56,427 bases of DNA from Prevotellaceae bacterium UBA1710 (lineage in GTDB: Bacteria > Bacteroidota > Bacteroidia > Bacteroidales > Bacteroidaceae). This document shows positions 1 through 7,777 of the stretch, piece after piece (positions within the stretch are counted from its first letter, which is position 1; every line of letters starts with the position of its first letter). The stretch is from positions 47,373 through 103,799 of the forward strand of contig DCJC01000042.1 in assembly GCA_002317355.1 (NCBI GenBank), written 5' to 3'. The notes beneath the pieces were generated by a model, which did no database searches, was not told the DNA's origin, and worked only from the letters and a program-made list of their open reading frames with translations. A program made the position numbers and the translations under genes.

Positions 1-9
1 GACGTCTCC

Positions 10-92
10 GATTTCTGAGTGCAAAATTAGTGTAATTCACACACTTCCTTGTGTAATTTTTCGTCAACTTTTTGTATTTTTTCGTCAAAATG
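10..92 (-). repeat. Regulated promoter repeat, copy 1
   Basis: An 83-bp segment is repeated at 2776-2858 with the same length and roughly 85% identity. Read on the minus strand it ends in a -7 box (TAATTTTG, complement of 22-29) pointing out of the left edge. It holds two copies of TTGACGAAAA (complements of 79-88 and 58-67) exactly 21 bp apart. No TTG lies at the usual -33 position, which fits a promoter that needs an activator. It presumably drives a minus-strand gene left of the window. Confidence 0.75.
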
Positions 93-114
93 CGATAAAA
101 TGGGATTTTTTGAG

Positions 115-122
115 TAATTTTG
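115..122 (+). promoter_or_regulatory. -7 box of exporter gene
   Basis: TAATTTTG matches the Bacteroidota -7 form TAnnTTTG. It lies 18 bp before the ATG at 141 and shows that the longer frame starting with TTG at 120 is not used. Confidence 0.6.
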
Positions 123-140
123 CACCATATTTCAAGAAAA

Positions 141-1307
141 ATGCAGAAGAAATCCATCATAGGTTACGGTTCTTTCATCCTTGTTTTGTTGGGAGTGCTC
201 AGTGCTTTCGGCCCATTTGTAACCGATATGTATCTCCCGGCATTGCCTCAGTTGCAAACATTCTATGCAACTGATGCATCAACCGTGCAGCTTAGCTTGT
301 CAGCAAGTATGCTCGGTCTTGCACTCGGACAGATATTTATTGGTCCGGTAAGCGATAAGTATGGACGTAAGCCTCTCGTCATCATTTCTCTTCTGATATT
401 CATCCTTTCTACCCTTGCATGTCTTTGGGCACCTTCGATACATGTCTTCGTGGCACTACGCTTCATACAGGGCATTGGTGGTGCAGGAGGTATAGTGCTG
501 AGCCGAAGCGTGGCAACCGATCGCTATTGGGGTGAGAAACTTGCAAAGATGATGGCGATAATAGGTGCTATCAATGGTATTGCACCTGTTGTAGCACCCG
601 TAGCAGGTGGAATGATGACTGATAGCATCGGCTGGCGTGGTATCTTTACGGCATTACTTGCTATTGGAGTTCTATTGCTCATTGCCTCGTGTTTCATGAA
701 AGAATCTCTTGCAGCAGAGAAACGTTCAGATGAAGGATTGATACGAACCTTTGCTTCCTTTCGTAAGATTCTCTCCAATCCTCGATTTGTAAACATCTGG
801 CTGCAATATGGTTTCTGTGGAGGAACATTCTTCGCCTATATCTCATCCTCGCCATTCGTTATTCAGCAATATTACGGTTATTCTGCCTTTGCATATAGCA
901 TAATCTTCGGTTTCAACGCTATACTCATCGGTTTGGGGTCTGCTGTTTCGGTGAAGTTCAGGACACCTATGCACAGCACTCTATCAGGCGCCATAGGCAT
1001 CCTCATCTCTGCTCTCTGTGAATGTTTTGTCATGCTGGCAGATGGACCGTTTTGGGCATACGAAATATTTGCAGCATCACTTCTCACTTGCATAGGTTTA
1101 TGCTTTACCAGTTCGACGGTAATAGCACTCAACGAGGAACACGATAATGCTGGTGCAGCTTCTGCCCTTGTTGGTGCTGTGATGTTCGCCTTCGGCTGTA
1201 TCGTTACTCCACTTGTAGGTCTTGGCACTATCACTCATTCATCAGGTTTCGCCTTTGTTGGTTGTGGAATCATGTCTCTCATATTCTGTTTGAGAGCAAA
1301 AAAATAA
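141..1307 (+). CDS. MFS multidrug exporter, Bcr/CflA type
   Basis: Inner-membrane major facilitator exporter of about 388 residues with roughly 12 hydrophobic segments, expected to expel drugs by proton antiport. The first segment carries FGPFVTDMYLPALPQ, typical of the Bcr/CflA subfamily, and the loop after the second segment has the MFS motif A as DKYGRKP (about residues 72-80). I place the start at the ATG at 141 because the longer frame begins with a TTG that lies inside the -7 box. The gene stands alone and converges on a lipase-like gene, sharing a hairpin terminator with it. The substrate cannot be told from sequence. Confidence 0.9.
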   Translation: MQKKSIIGYGSFILVLLGVLSAFGPFVTDMYLPALPQLQTFYATDASTVQLSLSASMLGLALGQIFIGPVSDKYGRKPLVIISLLIFILSTLACLWAPSIHVFVALRFIQGIGGAGGIVLSRSVATDRYWGEKLAKMMAIIGAINGIAPVVAPVAGGMMTDSIGWRGIFTALLAIGVLLLIASCFMKESLAAEKRSDEGLIRTFASFRKILSNPRFVNIWLQYGFCGGTFFAYISSSPFVIQQYYGYSAFAYSIIFGFNAILIGLGSAVSVKFRTPMHSTLSGAIGILISALCECFVMLADGPFWAYEIFAASLLTCIGLCFTSSTVIALNEEHDNAGAASALVGAVMFAFGCIVTPLVGLGTITHSSGFAFVGCGIMSLIFCLRAKK

Positions 1308-1345
1308 ATGGTAAATGAAGAGATTTTCATTTACCATTTATAATG
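1305..1345. terminator. Bidirectional hairpin terminator
   Basis: A perfect 14-bp stem (1306-1319 with 1326-1339) with a 6-base loop lies between convergent stop codons. Its A/T-rich ends give U-runs in either direction, so it can serve both the exporter and the lipase gene. Confidence 0.75.
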
Positions 1346-1363
1346 TCTTGTAATCCTTATATT

Positions 1364-2686
1364 TTAGATTTCCTTAAACACCTCGTTAATCATTACCAGC
1401 ATACCGCCGATATGCTGAAGAAGAGCATTGCTTGTAATAGGAGTAATGACAGTTGGCTGATCCATATAACCGTTTCTGAGATTAGCATAAGCCTCCTCAA
1501 AGTTGGCAAATGGCACAACACCATCAGGATTTGAGTGGAGAAGCTTCAAACGATACTGAGGCTTCCAGCCTTTGCAGAGATTCTGGCGATCCATCATCTT
1601 AAGCAGACGATCAAGATGCTCTGGATTAGCATTGAGATAATCGAAGTTGAGAATTTTGTCGAGAGAAGCACCACTCCACTTCAGCATCATATCAGCGATA
1701 TTCTCCTTGTTCTGACGAATAGCCTGAGGAACACCTGTCTTAAGAGCCCAAGGTGTGAAGAAATCCTCATACTTAATGCCTTTCAACTCCTCTGGATAGC
1801 TATTGAACATACTGTTGATAACGGTAGGGATAACTGATGCAAGAGCAAGATCCTTACCCTTCTCAAGGTCGCTGAGATATGTCTCAAAGGTAAGACGGAG
1901 GTCATATGGACCATCACCACAATACACCTTCTGCAGATGCAGACTTCTCTGGGTATAGGCATCCAACTGCTGTACTCTTCTCAGCGAAGCCAATGAAACG
2001 GCACCACCCTGAGAATAGCCCAGAATATAAGTCTTATAGTTGCTGTCGAGTGAGAGATTCTTCTGCTTGGCATAGTCAAGGAGAGTGAGAAGAGCATCCA
2101 CGCTTGTACGGCCATGAACCTCAGAGTTGAGATAGAGATCAGGGTGAGAAGCTGTTGAGCCAAGACCGATATAGTCAGGAAGGATACAAAGTGAACCAGT
2201 TGCAGCCATCACTGCCTCAACAGATGTATAGTTGGATGGAATCATCATAGCACCAATCTGTGTGCCATGATTGATAAGCATTACATTCTTGATCTTCTTG
2301 AAGAGTGGATACACGATGAGTGCAGAAGCCATAACAGGCTTGTTTGCCTCATCGAGAGTTTGGTATGTAACATGCACCGTTTTATATATAGCAGGCACGA
2401 TGTCGCGGGTTGTCTTGCTATTCTCAAGTTTGTCATAAGACTCCTTGAACGAAGCATTCAACTGTTCAATCTGCTTTGCGTCTGCCTTACCAGAGATACC
2501 CATTACAGCATCATCAAACAACTGGTTGTCAGATACCTCATTCTCATCAATGACATTGAAATACCTTGTTGTCACCTCTTGATTTGCAGTGACACCCTGT
2601 TCCTGGAAGTCCTCATTTACATCATTGCTACAAGAAGAGAACAATCCAGCCATGAAGGCGCATACGATTAATGCATTTTTTTTCAT
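1364..2686 (-). CDS. Secreted alpha/beta-hydrolase (lipase-like) lipoprotein
   Basis: A 440-residue predicted lipoprotein: hydrophobic signal, then the lipobox FSSC with the acylated cysteine at residue 19. It is therefore expected on the outer membrane or cell surface. The body is an alpha/beta-hydrolase related to secretory lipases: the nucleophile elbow is GYSQGG (about residues 222-227), and LINHGTQ earlier fits an oxyanion-side HG motif. Candidate acid and base residues lie near the C-terminus (SNPDGVVPF and LLQHIGG). It probably cleaves an ester, but the substrate is unknown. The promoter repeat at 2776-2858 lies about 90 bp upstream, and its paired motifs suggest control by a LytTR-type activator such as the one encoded just beyond it. 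Confidence 0.8.
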   Translation of the reverse strand: MKKNALIVCAFMAGLFSSCSNDVNEDFQEQGVTANQEVTTRYFNVIDENEVSDNQLFDDAVMGISGKADAKQIEQLNASFKESYDKLENSKTTRDIVPAIYKTVHVTYQTLDEANKPVMASALIVYPLFKKIKNVMLINHGTQIGAMMIPSNYTSVEAVMAATGSLCILPDYIGLGSTASHPDLYLNSEVHGRTSVDALLTLLDYAKQKNLSLDSNYKTYILGYSQGGAVSLASLRRVQQLDAYTQRSLHLQKVYCGDGPYDLRLTFETYLSDLEKGKDLALASVIPTVINSMFNSYPEELKGIKYEDFFTPWALKTGVPQAIRQNKENIADMMLKWSGASLDKILNFDYLNANPEHLDRLLKMMDRQNLCKGWKPQYRLKLLHSNPDGVVPFANFEEAYANLRNGYMDQPTVITPITSNALLQHIGGMLVMINEVFKEI

Positions 2687-2775
2687 AAGAATTTTTTAAT
2701 AATTAAGTATAAGTAATTAAGTTTTAAAATCAATGAAAATCTTTTATGATCACCATGAAGCTAAGTCACGTTTAT

Positions 2776-2858
2776 GATTTCCGGGTGCAAAATTACTGCA
2801 ATCCATACACTTCCTTATGTAAATTTTCGTCAATTTTTTGTATTTTTTCGTCAAAATG
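2776..2858 (-). promoter_or_regulatory. Promoter repeat copy 2, paired LytTR-like motifs
   Basis: Second copy of the 83-bp promoter repeat. The minus strand has TTGACGAAAA twice (complements of 2845-2854 and 2824-2833), offset by exactly 21 bp, then a -7 box TAATTTTG (complement of 2788-2795) 28 bp further on. No TTG is present at the -33 position. Direct repeats at 21-22 bp just upstream of the -35 region are how LytTR-family activators bind. The lipase gene follows about 100 bp downstream and a LytTR gene sits on the other side. Confidence 0.65.
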
Positions 2859-2874
2859 GCGGAATAGACACAAA

Positions 2875-2911
2875 AAGATGGGCATTCCATGTAGGATGCC
2901 CATCTTTTTTC
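2875..2911. terminator. Terminator after LytTR gene
   Basis: Strong inverted repeat around AAGATGGGCATCC with its complement, loop of about 5 bases, flanked by an A-run on the left and a T-run on the right. It ends the minus-strand LytTR gene just before the lipase promoter and could stop transcription both ways. Confidence 0.8.
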
Positions 2912-2913
2912 CA

Positions 2914-3813
2914 TCACTCTTCACTTCCAATCTTGCTCTTGAATAGCGCAACATTAGATTTTGAGACAGGGAGAATCTTTTCCGTGCCGAAGATTTGAAG
3001 CTTATAGCCGGCAGCATTGCCCGTGACCTGCGTGATGAAGTTTATGTTGACGAGAAACGCACGGTGGATATGAACGAAGAAAGGATGCTGACTCAGCATT
3101 TCCTCGATATCCCTGAGCGAACTACGCAGGCGTTTCTGGCAGATGTCCGAGTCGTTGTAGTATATGATGTTCAGATAGTTGGCTACCGACTCGATATATA
3201 CTATGTCATTGGGATTCACGGTGAGACTCTCACGGCTATCGCCCTTAAGCGTTATCATTTCCTCATGGTCTGATTCTTCCTTAACCTTTGCTTCATGCCC
3301 GAGAGCTAATGCATTGTTGATGTCCTCAAGTTCCTTCATCATCAGGTTCTTATGGCGTATCTCACTTATGGTGATGAGCACGATACAAACCACCAGATCT
3401 CCCGTGATACATGCTGCCAGACAAGCGTACAACCATTTCAAGGTAAATGTACCATCATGATCCAGGAATGCGTAGTCGAGATAATCGAAGCCATAAAGGA
3501 CTATCGGATTGCTGAAAAGTAGGAAGATAGTCATTATTGGAACGCAAAGCAGCGAGATATACAAAAACTGTCTGCACCGTACAGATAGCGAATCAGCATA
3601 GGAGAAAGGCTTATGCGTTATTTTTGATACTATCGCCGTACATATTATTATGATGACACACGAGACAGCTGCCTGTATGGTTGTCAGTCGGATGATGGTC
3701 TCTGTGATGCGGTATTCCCCGAAATACACGGGGTGGAGCGCAAGTATCAGCATCATGTATGCCACCATTGACAGGCAACTGTCCTTTATAAGCTGTGATG
3801 GGATTAATTTCAT
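2914..3813 (-). CDS. Membrane-anchored LytTR-family transcription regulator
   Basis: A 299-residue protein with about four hydrophobic segments in residues 1-160 and a C-terminal LytTR DNA-binding domain (about residues 195-295). Family marks there are DIVYIESVANYLNI, then SLRDIEEML and HPFFVHIHRAFLVNI. No response-regulator receiver or kinase domain is present, so the signal is presumably sensed through the membrane part, an arrangement common in Bacteroidota. It lies 55 bp after the barrel-protein gene, with which it is probably cotranscribed, and ends at a strong terminator. The paired 21-bp-spaced motifs in front of the lipase gene are its most obvious candidate targets; that link is inference. 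Confidence 0.85.
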   Translation of the reverse strand: MKLIPSQLIKDSCLSMVAYMMLILALHPVYFGEYRITETIIRLTTIQAAVSCVIIIICTAIVSKITHKPFSYADSLSVRCRQFLYISLLCVPIMTIFLLFSNPIVLYGFDYLDYAFLDHDGTFTLKWLYACLAACITGDLVVCIVLITISEIRHKNLMMKELEDINNALALGHEAKVKEESDHEEMITLKGDSRESLTVNPNDIVYIESVANYLNIIYYNDSDICQKRLRSSLRDIEEMLSQHPFFVHIHRAFLVNINFITQVTGNAAGYKLQIFGTEKILPVSKSNVALFKSKIGSEE

Positions 3814-3868
3814 TTTTTAGTACAGTTTTATTTGCAAAGGTACTAAAAAATATCAAATCCTCCAACAA

Positions 3869-6241
3869 TCACATTCTGTTTTTTGCATCTTGACCCGCAC
3901 CTGTTCCCTTGTACTTACCGTTGGCAGAATTGAATCTGTATGACACACGTAACTGAACAGAAGGTGCACAGCGGTTGTTGCTCTGCTGAACGAAGCAGTT
4001 GCCGTAGTCGGAGGATATATAGTTCACACTCTTGTTGAGCATGTCATTCCACGAGAGACGGACATTGAGCGCATCATGCTTGAGAAACGCCTTGCTGACC
4101 GCCAACGACATAGTATGCATCGGTTTGGTGATCTTCACCATCAGCATATCGAACGGACTCGTATATTGATAGTCGAAGTCAACCTGCCAGTTGTGCCTTA
4201 AACGGAAGGCATTGTTCGCCTGAAGCAGATACATCGGAGTATTGAGTGATACATGGCGCTTACCGCTGTCAGCATAAGGGTCTATGACGGTAGTTGAGAA
4301 GAACTGCTTCTGCATACCGATGGTATAGCGCGGATTCCAGATGCCTACGGCTGGTGATGCCACGAGATAGAGATTGAGCCTGTGCAGGGCATCAGCAGCA
4401 TTGGCATACTGTATCATCGCCACGCCATCATCATTGTATGGATAGCCTTTCTGCTGGATAGTGTTATCAACGACCTCGTATGTTCCCGAGAAGGTGAGCC
4501 ATTTCCAGTTGGCATTGAGCGATAGCGTCTTCTGAATCTCATTCCTCAGCGTAGGGTCACCCGTCTGATAGGTGAAACGGTTATCATACATTATCTCAGT
4601 TGACATCTGGTCGTAGCGTGGACGCCTTATCTTCGTGGTGTAGCCGATGTTCATGCCCACGCCTCCCAGTCTTGTGGAGAAACTGAATGACGGAAACCAG
4701 TTATCCTGCACCCTGCTCACATTCTTCTCCTTGTCGTATTCGTTGAGGTAGTCGAAGCATACATGCTCATATCTCATTCCTGCCACGAGATGCCCGAAAG
4801 GCAACGCAGCGGCATACTCTGCAAATCCCGATATGTTATTCTCAGTAAGCCTTGCCTTTGACGATGGTATCTCGTCAAGGGAGATGCTATATTCCTCGTT
4901 GCCACGGACATAGGTTTCCTCCGTTCCCAACTTGACCGTGCCACGCCAGACCGGATAGGAAAGCACCAGTTTACCGGCACCCATCCTCGATATGCCGTCA
5001 GTCATATTACTGATGGCGGCAGGTTCGTTAACGCTCGTCTCCTTGATGCCGGTCTCCTTCTTGCCTCCTTCATCATGGAAGTCGGCATTGAAGTTTATGT
5101 TCAGTTTACCGATATTGCCGTCATAGTATATGTTTCCATTGAAAGAATGACTTGCAAGCATCTTGCCCTTGTTGACAGAATACAGATGATCCGTCTTCTC
5201 GTCATCGCTGAAAATATCAGCCTCAAGCATCATATCTGTGTCTGAGAAACTGTTTGAACCATAGTTCAACTGGACACCCATCGAATGCTTGTCGCTTATC
5301 TGCCAGTTCACGCCACCTTCATAGCTCCAACCGCCACTATGGTTGCGGAAGTCGAGCGTGCCCTTCTGAAGGTTTCTCTTTACATGCCCGTCATTTGCCT
5401 TGACGAGAGTGCCTCCATATATGTCGCTTATCTGGTAGGTGCGCTGATTGAAATACACGATTTTCCCGATGAATTCGATGTTTTTCTTACGATAGTTAAG
5501 GTCGAGAACCGACCATGAAGGTTCGGTGTCATGATTTTCGTAGATATGCTGTTGTGCCTGACTTGTCAGGGCATAGCTGAAACCTTCGCCCTGACGCTTG
5601 ACGGTGTGTATCCGTACTACGCACCTCACGTTGCCGCCATATTCAGCACCTGTATTACTTACCACCTCTACTGATTTTATCTCTTCTGACATAAGGTTGC
5701 GGAGATCAGAGTTATCGGTCACCTTACGGCCGTTGATGTAGTAGAGAGGTTCTCCACGACCAATCACCTCGAGAGAACCGTTTCTTGACAACATACCGGG
5801 AATCTTTGCGAGAACATCAAGGGCATTGCCAGAATGCTCAAGTACCGAGCCTTCTATCGTTGTCACAACGGCATCCCCGTTTATCCTTGTCTTTGGTCGC
5901 ACCTTGCTGACTACAACCTCATCGAGCATCCTCGCATCAGGTTGCATGGTGATGGTCTGGGGCGCAGAGAATGCAGACACAGGAATATCCCTCGTGGCAT
6001 AGCCGATAGTAGATATCTGTATGAAAGCATTCTGAGCATCCATGCCCTCAACCTCAAAGCGTCCATCAGCATCCGTTATCACGCCGGCTACAACAGCCGA
6101 GTCGGGGAGCGAGCGGAGAGAGACAGTTGTGAACTGCATTGGTTGACCTTTTTCGTCAATTACATTGCCACTTATGCTTTGTGCGCTTAGTGGACATGAC
6201 ATTGCTATTATTCCAAATAGCGAGATAATTAATCTTTTCAT
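3869..6241 (-). CDS. TonB-receptor-like outer-membrane barrel protein
   Basis: A 790-residue outer-membrane protein. A signal peptide (residues 1-21, ending SCPLSAQ) is followed by a carboxypeptidase-regulatory-like domain (about 22-105, with GNVIDEKGQP), a plug domain (about 110-200, with YYINGRKV), and a long beta-barrel with many aromatic-ended strands of the OMP_b-brl_3 type. The start is taken at the ATG at 6241 because it begins the signal peptide; the frame stays open a further 195 bases upstream but that would put 65 unlikely residues before it. It may import a ligand or act as a sensor. Its promoter is at 6317-6347 and the LytTR gene follows 55 bp downstream. The ligand is unknown. 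Confidence 0.85.
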   Translation of the reverse strand: MKRLIISLFGIIAMSCPLSAQSISGNVIDEKGQPMQFTTVSLRSLPDSAVVAGVITDADGRFEVEGMDAQNAFIQISTIGYATRDIPVSAFSAPQTITMQPDARMLDEVVVSKVRPKTRINGDAVVTTIEGSVLEHSGNALDVLAKIPGMLSRNGSLEVIGRGEPLYYINGRKVTDNSDLRNLMSEEIKSVEVVSNTGAEYGGNVRCVVRIHTVKRQGEGFSYALTSQAQQHIYENHDTEPSWSVLDLNYRKKNIEFIGKIVYFNQRTYQISDIYGGTLVKANDGHVKRNLQKGTLDFRNHSGGWSYEGGVNWQISDKHSMGVQLNYGSNSFSDTDMMLEADIFSDDEKTDHLYSVNKGKMLASHSFNGNIYYDGNIGKLNINFNADFHDEGGKKETGIKETSVNEPAAISNMTDGISRMGAGKLVLSYPVWRGTVKLGTEETYVRGNEEYSISLDEIPSSKARLTENNISGFAEYAAALPFGHLVAGMRYEHVCFDYLNEYDKEKNVSRVQDNWFPSFSFSTRLGGVGMNIGYTTKIRRPRYDQMSTEIMYDNRFTYQTGDPTLRNEIQKTLSLNANWKWLTFSGTYEVVDNTIQQKGYPYNDDGVAMIQYANAADALHRLNLYLVASPAVGIWNPRYTIGMQKQFFSTTVIDPYADSGKRHVSLNTPMYLLQANNAFRLRHNWQVDFDYQYTSPFDMLMVKITKPMHTMSLAVSKAFLKHDALNVRLSWNDMLNKSVNYISSDYGNCFVQQSNNRCAPSVQLRVSYRFNSANGKYKGTGAGQDAKNRM

Positions 6242-6316
6242 TCTTTCTTTTATATCTATCAGTTTTGTAACATTCCATTCATGTGGAAGACACTCGACAT
6301 TGGAGTTTTCCGCTTG

Positions 6317-6347
6317 CAAAACTACGATAAAACCGTCATTTTTCCAA
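6317..6347 (-). promoter_or_regulatory. Promoter of barrel-LytTR operon
   Basis: On the minus strand TTG (complement of 6345-6347), a 20-bp spacer, then TAGTTTTG (complement of 6317-6324). This is a complete -33/-7 Bacteroidota promoter, about 75 bp before the start codon. Confidence 0.65.
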
Positions 6348-6465
6348 GCAAATGGTATAGACGGCTGCATTATGGTATAAATGGAAAAGACTGAAAAAAC
6401 AGTAGGGATGAGTGGAAAGAGTATGGGATGAATCACCTATTTCCCTTTGTACCTCCTTCTACGAA

Positions 6466-6500
6466 AAAGGGCATCCTTGCAGCACAACAAGGACACCCTA
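6466..6500. terminator. Orphan hairpin with no flanking gene end
   Basis: GGGCATCCTTG and CAAGGACACCC can pair as an 11-position stem with a central mismatch. No gene ends nearby, so it may be a leftover terminator or part of the repeat island that follows. Confidence 0.35.
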
Positions 6501-6545
6501 TAAATCATTATGAAACCTCCAAGAAAACGTTTTGTGGAACTTATC

Positions 6546-6605
6546 TATATCGAAAGAAGACGGTAAATAACCAACACAAAAATGTTCTCAGAAAAAACTT
6601 TTTCA
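6546..6605 (+). repeat. 60-bp dispersed repeat R3, copy 1
   Basis: Begins TATATCGAAAG and ends CTCAGAAAAAACTTTTT. The same 60-bp unit, about 75% identical by eye, recurs at 35271-35330, there directly after a large palindrome. No coding potential is evident. Confidence 0.6.
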
Positions 6606-6619
6606 TACTTTATCCAACA

Positions 6620-6768
6620 CCCTACACCCGAAATCGTGTAACGTACAGGTATTCAATATATTACATGGCTAATTCAAATCGTTTACCCTACACCCACCCT
6701 ACACCTCTCCCTACACCCGAAACTGTGTATTGTACTGAGGAGCAGTAAGTTACGAGGCTAATTCAAAA
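6620..6768 (+). repeat. 89-bp-period direct repeat rich in CCTACACC
   Basis: Two units (6620-6679 and 6709-6768) share CCCTACACCCGAAA at their left ends and GGCTAATTCAAA at their right ends, offset by exactly 89 bp. Between and after them CCTACACC-like words recur, with the inverted form GTGTAGGTTGGTGTAG at 6783-6798. Together they form an element (P3) in which one short word is copied several times in both orientations. Confidence 0.6.
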
Positions 6769-6797
6769 TGATAATCAAAATAGTGTAGGTTGGTGTA

Positions 6798-6966
6798 GTT
6801 TTCGCCTGTTTTCTTTTGTTTCTTTTAATGGCGAAAGCAACCGTGCTTCTTCTCTGCCTTCGCAGATCCTTCGTTATGCCTTCGCTCTGCCCTCGCTATA
6901 AACCCAACAAAGCATATCCATTTGAGCATTTGCATAGGAGGAAAATGGGACTTACATAAGAATCAC
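6798..6966 (-). repeat. 169-bp dispersed repeat R1, copy A
   Basis: The reverse complement is nearly identical to 35440-35608 (same length, differences at only a few positions) and matches 54371 onward with small gaps. It contains arrays of GCGAAGGC-like words and CAAATGGATATGCTTTG. I find no open reading frame conserved between the copies. Confidence 0.85.
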
Positions 6967-7007
6967 AACGGATGAGTGGAGGTCGAGAAGAACCATAAAA
7001 AAGTTCA

Positions 7008-7691
7008 TCAGGAATTTGGCGTCTCTGATGTATCTTCTCCGAAATCGAGTTCCAACTGAGTATCGACAACACCCTTGAACGTTAGTCGGTGATAAGGCGA
7101 AGGTCCTACTTCGCGGATAGCAGCATAGTGCGCCTTGGTTGGGTAGCCCTTATTCTTCTTCCACTGATATGCAGGATATTCCTTATCAATATCGTTCATG
7201 TAGTCATCCCTGTATGTCTTTGCGAGTATCGATGCTGCAGCTATAGCAAGGTATTTGCCATCGCCTTTGACGATAGTAGTGTGTGGAAGAGCCTCTGCAC
7301 CAGCCTTTGCTCTCTCGAAAGGCGCCATGCCATCGGTAGGCTCATAATAAGGCTTGAACTTATTTCCATCAACAATGATTGCCTCAGGACGCACCTTTAG
7401 CTGGTCGAGGGCACGATGCATTGCAAGAATCGAAGAATTGAGAATGTTGATCTTATCAATCTCGGCTGCTGTCACTATGCCGACAGCCCATGCCACAGCA
7501 TCACGCTCTATCTGCTCACGCAGTATGTAGCGCTTCTTCTCTGTGAGTTGCTTGGAGTCATTGAGCATCTCATTCTGATACCCGTCAGGCAATATCACGG
7601 CTGCGGCAAAGACCGAGCCGGCAAGACATCCACGCCCTGCTTCATCACATCCAGCCTCAATCTTACCCTCATAAAAGTTATTCTTTAGCAT
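7008..7691 (-). CDS. rnhB: Ribonuclease HII
   Basis: Removes RNA from RNA-DNA hybrids, including single ribonucleotides misinserted in DNA and primers, in the cytoplasm. The 227-residue protein carries the family signature GCDEAGRGCLAG (about residues 14-25, supplying the first acidic metal ligands) and IIVDGNKF (about 105-112). The motif AIAAASILAKTYRD is typical of RNase HII. Length is usual for the family. It is divergent from the aldose epimerase gene, with facing -7 boxes between them. Confidence 0.96.
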   Translation of the reverse strand: MLKNNFYEGKIEAGCDEAGRGCLAGSVFAAAVILPDGYQNEMLNDSKQLTEKKRYILREQIERDAVAWAVGIVTAAEIDKINILNSSILAMHRALDQLKVRPEAIIVDGNKFKPYYEPTDGMAPFERAKAGAEALPHTTIVKGDGKYLAIAAASILAKTYRDDYMNDIDKEYPAYQWKKNKGYPTKAHYAAIREVGPSPYHRLTFKGVVDTQLELDFGEDTSETPNS

Positions 7692-7710
7692 AAGAAGTAA
7701 AAATTTTCGG

Positions 7711-7718
7711 CAAAGATA
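7711..7718 (-). promoter_or_regulatory. -7 box of rnhB
   Basis: The minus strand reads TATCTTTG, matching TAnnTTTG, about 20 bp before the rnhB start codon. Confidence 0.5.
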
Positions 7719-7740
7719 ACAAAAAATTCAGAAAAATCAC

Positions 7741-7748
7741 TACCTTTG
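7741..7748 (+). promoter_or_regulatory. -7 box of aldose epimerase gene
   Basis: TACCTTTG matches the -7 consensus and lies 29 bp before the ATG at 7778. It faces away from the rnhB promoter. Confidence 0.6.
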
Positions 7749-7777
7749 TGGGTAAATAAAGAAATCCTGTTATAACA

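Larger units (their letters stand above)
6242..7007. other. Intergenic repeat island 1
   Basis: This 766-bp gene-free stretch holds the barrel-operon promoter, an orphan hairpin, the R3 repeat, the CCTACACC element and R1 copy A. No credible gene was found: the 106-codon plus-strand frame at 6428 runs through the repeats and has no protein-like composition. Confidence 0.7.

Noticed and set aside
878..1234. Antisense 118-codon frame inside the exporter gene
   Set aside because: Shadow of the exporter with no start context. Similar overlapping frames throughout the window were left out for the same reason.
6428..6748. A 106-codon plus-strand frame in repeat island 1
   Set aside because: It runs across R3 and the CCTACACC repeat and has no protein-like composition or promoter.
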